NCBI RefSeq assembly: GCF_029428875.1
Contig: NZ_JAJSOO010000001.1
Span: 1,736,001 to 1,800,000, forward strand
Direction of reading: 5' to 3'
DNA length: 64,000 bases
Source of the DNA: Streptomyces sp. JH34
GTDB lineage: Bacteria > Actinomycetota > Actinomycetes > Streptomycetales > Streptomycetaceae
The notes beneath the pieces are model-generated. The model had not been told where the DNA came from. It worked only from the letters and a program-made list of their open reading frames with translations, and made no database searches. Every line of letters begins with the position of its first letter. Positions within the stretch are counted from its first letter, which is position 1. The translations under genes were made by a program, and so were the position numbers. Positions 62,017 through 64,000 of the stretch are shown piece by piece.

Positions 62017-62622
62017 TCAGACCGTCCATGACGGTTCGAGCTGCACCACGTCCCCGGTGAGCGCCTCGACGTCCCGTTCCGTCTCCGCCCGCGCCGCGAG
62101 CCGGGCGGCGCTCCGGGGCCGGTACTTGCCGCGTTCCGCGCTCGACTGCCACATGGACAGCACCAGGAACTCAGGGCCCGGAGCTTCTCCGAAGACTCCG
62201 CGCAGCATTCCCGGGGAACCCGCCATGGCCGGGTTCCACACCCGTTGCTGCACGAGCGAGAAGTGGTCGACACGGTCCTCGTACACCCGGCTGTGCGCGA
62301 CCCTCACCACGTCCGCGTCCGTAAAATCCGGTTCGAAGCCGGTCTTCACGTCGAAGCGGTACTCGAAGAGCTTGACCTGCATGTCCTTGTACATGCCGGA
62401 CTGCGGGGCGGCCAACCGGTCGTGCCCTCGGGCCATGAACGAGTCGTAGAAGACCCTGTTCTCCCAGAACGCGAACACGTGGGCGACATCGGGCTGCCCT
62501 CGGCTCCACCCACCGCTCTGTGTCCGGAATCCCGGCTCACCGAGCAGCCCCGCCCACTTCCGCTGCCCCCGCTCGAAACCGTGGCGGTCCACCACGGTGC
62601 AGCGAATCCACTTGACCAGCAC
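62017..62622 (-). CDS. DUF4937 (YdbC-like) protein
   Basis: A 201-residue protein of the DUF4937 family. It has an antibiotic-monooxygenase-like ferredoxin fold pattern in two halves: VKWIRCTVVDRHGFERGQRKWAGL ... VFAFWENRVFYDSFM and VVRVAHSRVYEDRVDHFSLVQQRVWNPAM ... FLVLSMWQSSAERGKY. Function is unknown. The start is a GTG at 62622 with a poor ribosome site. It stands alone, divergent from terD. Confidence 0.8.
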   Translation of the reverse strand: MLVKWIRCTVVDRHGFERGQRKWAGLLGEPGFRTQSGGWSRGQPDVAHVFAFWENRVFYDSFMARGHDRLAAPQSGMYKDMQVKLFEYRFDVKTGFEPDFTDADVVRVAHSRVYEDRVDHFSLVQQRVWNPAMAGSPGMLRGVFGEAPGPEFLVLSMWQSSAERGKYRPRSAARLAARAETERDVEALTGDVVQLEPSWTV

Positions 62623-62826
62623 TGCGCCATCGTACGGCGCCCGGCACGGCGCGGGTCACGCTCCGGACGTACGGGGGCCGGCCGGCACCGCTCCGCGCAC
62701 CTTCCCCGGCCACACCATGGCCCGAAAGTGACGTCCGTTTCCAACACGGTTGGTTTCACCGACAGTTACCGACATGATCTGAGGATGGATGAGGTCCGTC
62801 GGTTCAGCAGCGAGGAGGCACGTGTG

Positions 62827-63357
62827 ATGAGCACTCCCAACAAGGACATCGAGAAGGTCGAGGTGAGGGTCAAATGGGACCCCAGCGCCGCCGGTGAGCC
62901 GGCCAACGACCTCGACATCATCGCGGCCACGTACGGGACGGACGCCCCCTACGGCAGCCCCGCCTATCTCGTGCACTTCGACAGCCGGTCACCGGACGGG
63001 ACGATCACACTGAACCGGGACAGCCGGACGGGGCAGGGCTTCGGCTTCGACGAGGTCATGACGCTCGAACTGGACCGGCTGTCGGACGCCTACGCGAGGG
63101 TCGTGGTGGGTGTGGCCATCCAGCAGCGGGACGGCCACAAGACCTTCGACCGGATAGAGCACACGGCCGTGCAGATCCGCGAGGGCTACACGAATCTGGC
63201 GGAGGACGACTTCTCGTCGGTGGGATCCGCCACAGCCGCGGTCGTCGCGGAGTTCGTCCGGGACACCTCGGGGGCCTGGGGCTTCCTCGGGACCCTACGC
63301 GGATTCGACGGCGATCCTGATTCGTTCGCCGCCGTGATGGGGAGCCGCGCGGGCTGA
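62827..63357 (+). CDS. TerD-family stress protein
   Basis: A 176-residue calcium-binding-type TerD protein. It has the opening KVEVRVKWDPSAAGEPANDLDIIAATYG and the acidic core HFDSRSPDGTITLNRDSRTGQGFGFDE, with Asp and Glu at the usual calcium sites. Streptomyces have many TerD paralogues, linked to tellurite resistance, calcium and development; this one stands alone. The ATG at 62827 has GAGGAGG 7 nt upstream; a GTG one codon earlier is possible. A strong terminator follows. Confidence 0.88.
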   Translation: MSTPNKDIEKVEVRVKWDPSAAGEPANDLDIIAATYGTDAPYGSPAYLVHFDSRSPDGTITLNRDSRTGQGFGFDEVMTLELDRLSDAYARVVVGVAIQQRDGHKTFDRIEHTAVQIREGYTNLAEDDFSSVGSATAAVVAEFVRDTSGAWGFLGTLRGFDGDPDSFAAVMGSRAG

Positions 63358-63384
63358 CACGGGCGGGCCTCAGCCCCGGCAGGG

Positions 63385-63417
63385 CGAAGGGGACCGGCCG
63401 TCGGCCGGTCCCCTTCG
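63385..63417. terminator. Terminator between terD and nrdJ
   Basis: A perfect 15-bp stem (63385-63399 with 63403-63417) and a 3-nt loop lie between the two convergent genes. Confidence 0.9.
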
Positions 63418-63484
63418 TCAACTGCTGATCAGCTGTCCCCGCGGACCGCACCGGACGTTCCGTCCGGTGCGGCTGCGGTCATGC

Positions 63485-64000
63485 TCAGCTGCACCCGCTG
63501 GTCGAGCCGCAGCCCTCGCAGATGTAGCAGGAGCCCGCACGCTGCATCTTCGTACCGCACGAGAAGCACAGCGGTGCGTCCGCGCTGATACCGAGCTGCA
63601 TCTCGACCAGTTCGGCCGAGGTGTGCGCGGCCCTGGGGGCCGGCTTCTCCGCGACGCTCTCCTCGGACGGGGCGACGGCCTTCAGCGGCTCCACGGGCAC
63701 CGGAGCGGACTGGGCCAGGCCCTCCAGGTCCTCGTCCCCGAACGCGGGCTCGTACGAACCGGTGTCGAGGTGGCGCTGACGCTCCTCGGCCGAGTGGATA
63801 CCGAGCGCGGAACGCGTCTCGAACGGGAGGAAGTCGAGCGCCAGGCGGCGGAAGATGTAGTCGACGATCGACTGCGCCATCCGCACGTCCGGGTCGTCCG
63901 TCATACCGGCCGGCTCGAAGCGCATGTTCGTGAACTTGGAGACGTAGGTCTCCAGCGGCACGCCGTACTGCAGACCGACCGAGACGGCGATCGAGAAGGC
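63485..64000 (-). CDS. nrdJ: Adenosylcobalamin-dependent ribonucleotide reductase, C-terminal part (cut by window edge)
   Basis: Class II ribonucleotide reductase makes deoxyribonucleotides with coenzyme B12. Only the last 171 residues are visible. They include AFSIAVSVGLQYGVPLETYVSKFTNMRFEPAGMTDDPDVRMAQSIVDYIF (continuing here in parts) and the Cys-rich tail LCFSCGTKMQRAGSCYICEGCGSTSGCS, whose cysteines pass electrons to the active site. The gene continues past the right edge; its leader in Streptomyces usually has nrdR and a B12 riboswitch, not visible here. Confidence 0.95.
   Translation of the reverse strand, partial: AFSIAVSVGLQYGVPLETYVSKFTNMRFEPAGMTDDPDVRMAQSIVDYIFRRLALDFLPFETRSALGIHSAEERQRHLDTGSYEPAFGDEDLEGLAQSAPVPVEPLKAVAPSEESVAEKPAPRAAHTSAELVEMQLGISADAPLCFSCGTKMQRAGSCYICEGCGSTSGCS

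Noticed and set aside
1..64000. tRNA or rRNA genes, insertion sequences, prophage or secondary-metabolite cluster
   Set aside because: Gaps were read for tRNA-like cloverleafs and CCA ends, transposase motifs and terminal inverted repeats, phage structural genes and PKS/NRPS motifs; none was seen by eye.

Overview
The window is chromosomal DNA of very high G+C content. Its genes end codons in G or C, use many GTG and TTG starts, and are separated by perfect GC-rich hairpin terminators. Several proteins are diagnostic of Streptomyces: the principal sigma factor HrdB, the sporulation regulator WhiH beside it, the FtsZ regulator SepH, the CutR/CutS two-component system, a DasR-type dre site before ptsH, and the class II ribonucleotide reductase NrdJ. 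From memory, gene order follows the conserved Streptomyces core (roughly SCO5870 to SCO5805 of S. coelicolor). I see no prophage, insertion sequence, CRISPR array, rRNA, tRNA or biosynthetic gene cluster. It reads as a core housekeeping segment with unusual regulatory details.

Layout. 1-9.6 kb: kdpD 5' end (cut by the left edge), an orphan ABC ATPase, the conserved actinobacterial block DUF3710-dut-thioesterase/DUF3093/DUF4193, the cutRS envelope-stress regulators, a 57-residue ORF and an inositol monophosphatase. 9.7-18 kb: ferrochelatase, an MFS carrier overlapping an FAD-linked lactone/alditol oxidase, a membrane protein, sepH, a sulfurtransferase and a VOC protein. 18-24 kb: thymidine kinase, a phosphodiesterase-like protein, DUF5998, a large GNAT/acyl-CoA-synthetase-like protein acetyltransferase, and HPr under a dre site. 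24-34 kb: a GntR regulator, an M23 peptidase behind a c-di-AMP (ydaO-type) riboswitch, a paired M16 protease operon, parC and a CobW-type GTPase. 33-42 kb: two divergent citrate synthase paralogues (one carrying an N-terminal helix-turn-helix), a LacI regulator, a CitA/CitB-type two-component system and a DUF485/acetate-permease-type symporter pair. 42-50 kb: parE, DUF7455, a secreted trypsin, hrdB, whiH and a one-piece ABC transporter. 50-64 kb: a NUDIX/winged-helix regulator, DUF4192, a RecQ helicase ending in a phosphoribosyltransferase-like domain, two unrecognised genes, RNase HII, DUF4173, an ADP-ribosylglycohydrolase, a histidine phosphatase, DUF4937, TerD and the nrdJ 3' end (cut by the right edge).

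Functional links. parC and parE together give topoisomerase IV; dut, tdk and nrdJ serve dNTP supply; HrdB, WhiH and SepH link growth transcription to sporulation septation. HPr with its dre site ties in sugar transport. The most notable observations are: (1) the divergent citrate synthase pair whose shared promoter carries nested inverted repeats and whose HTH-fused member could be the repressor; (2) RecQ with a C-terminal PRPP-loop domain, next to a perfect inverted pair of DnaA boxes; (3) a probably leaderless NUDIX regulator gene with an inverted repeat between its promoter boxes; (4) a run of GTGAT/ATCAC palindromes behind cutS and a terminator-like hairpin in the cutR leader; (5) a 26-bp tandem repeat array near 60.3 kb.
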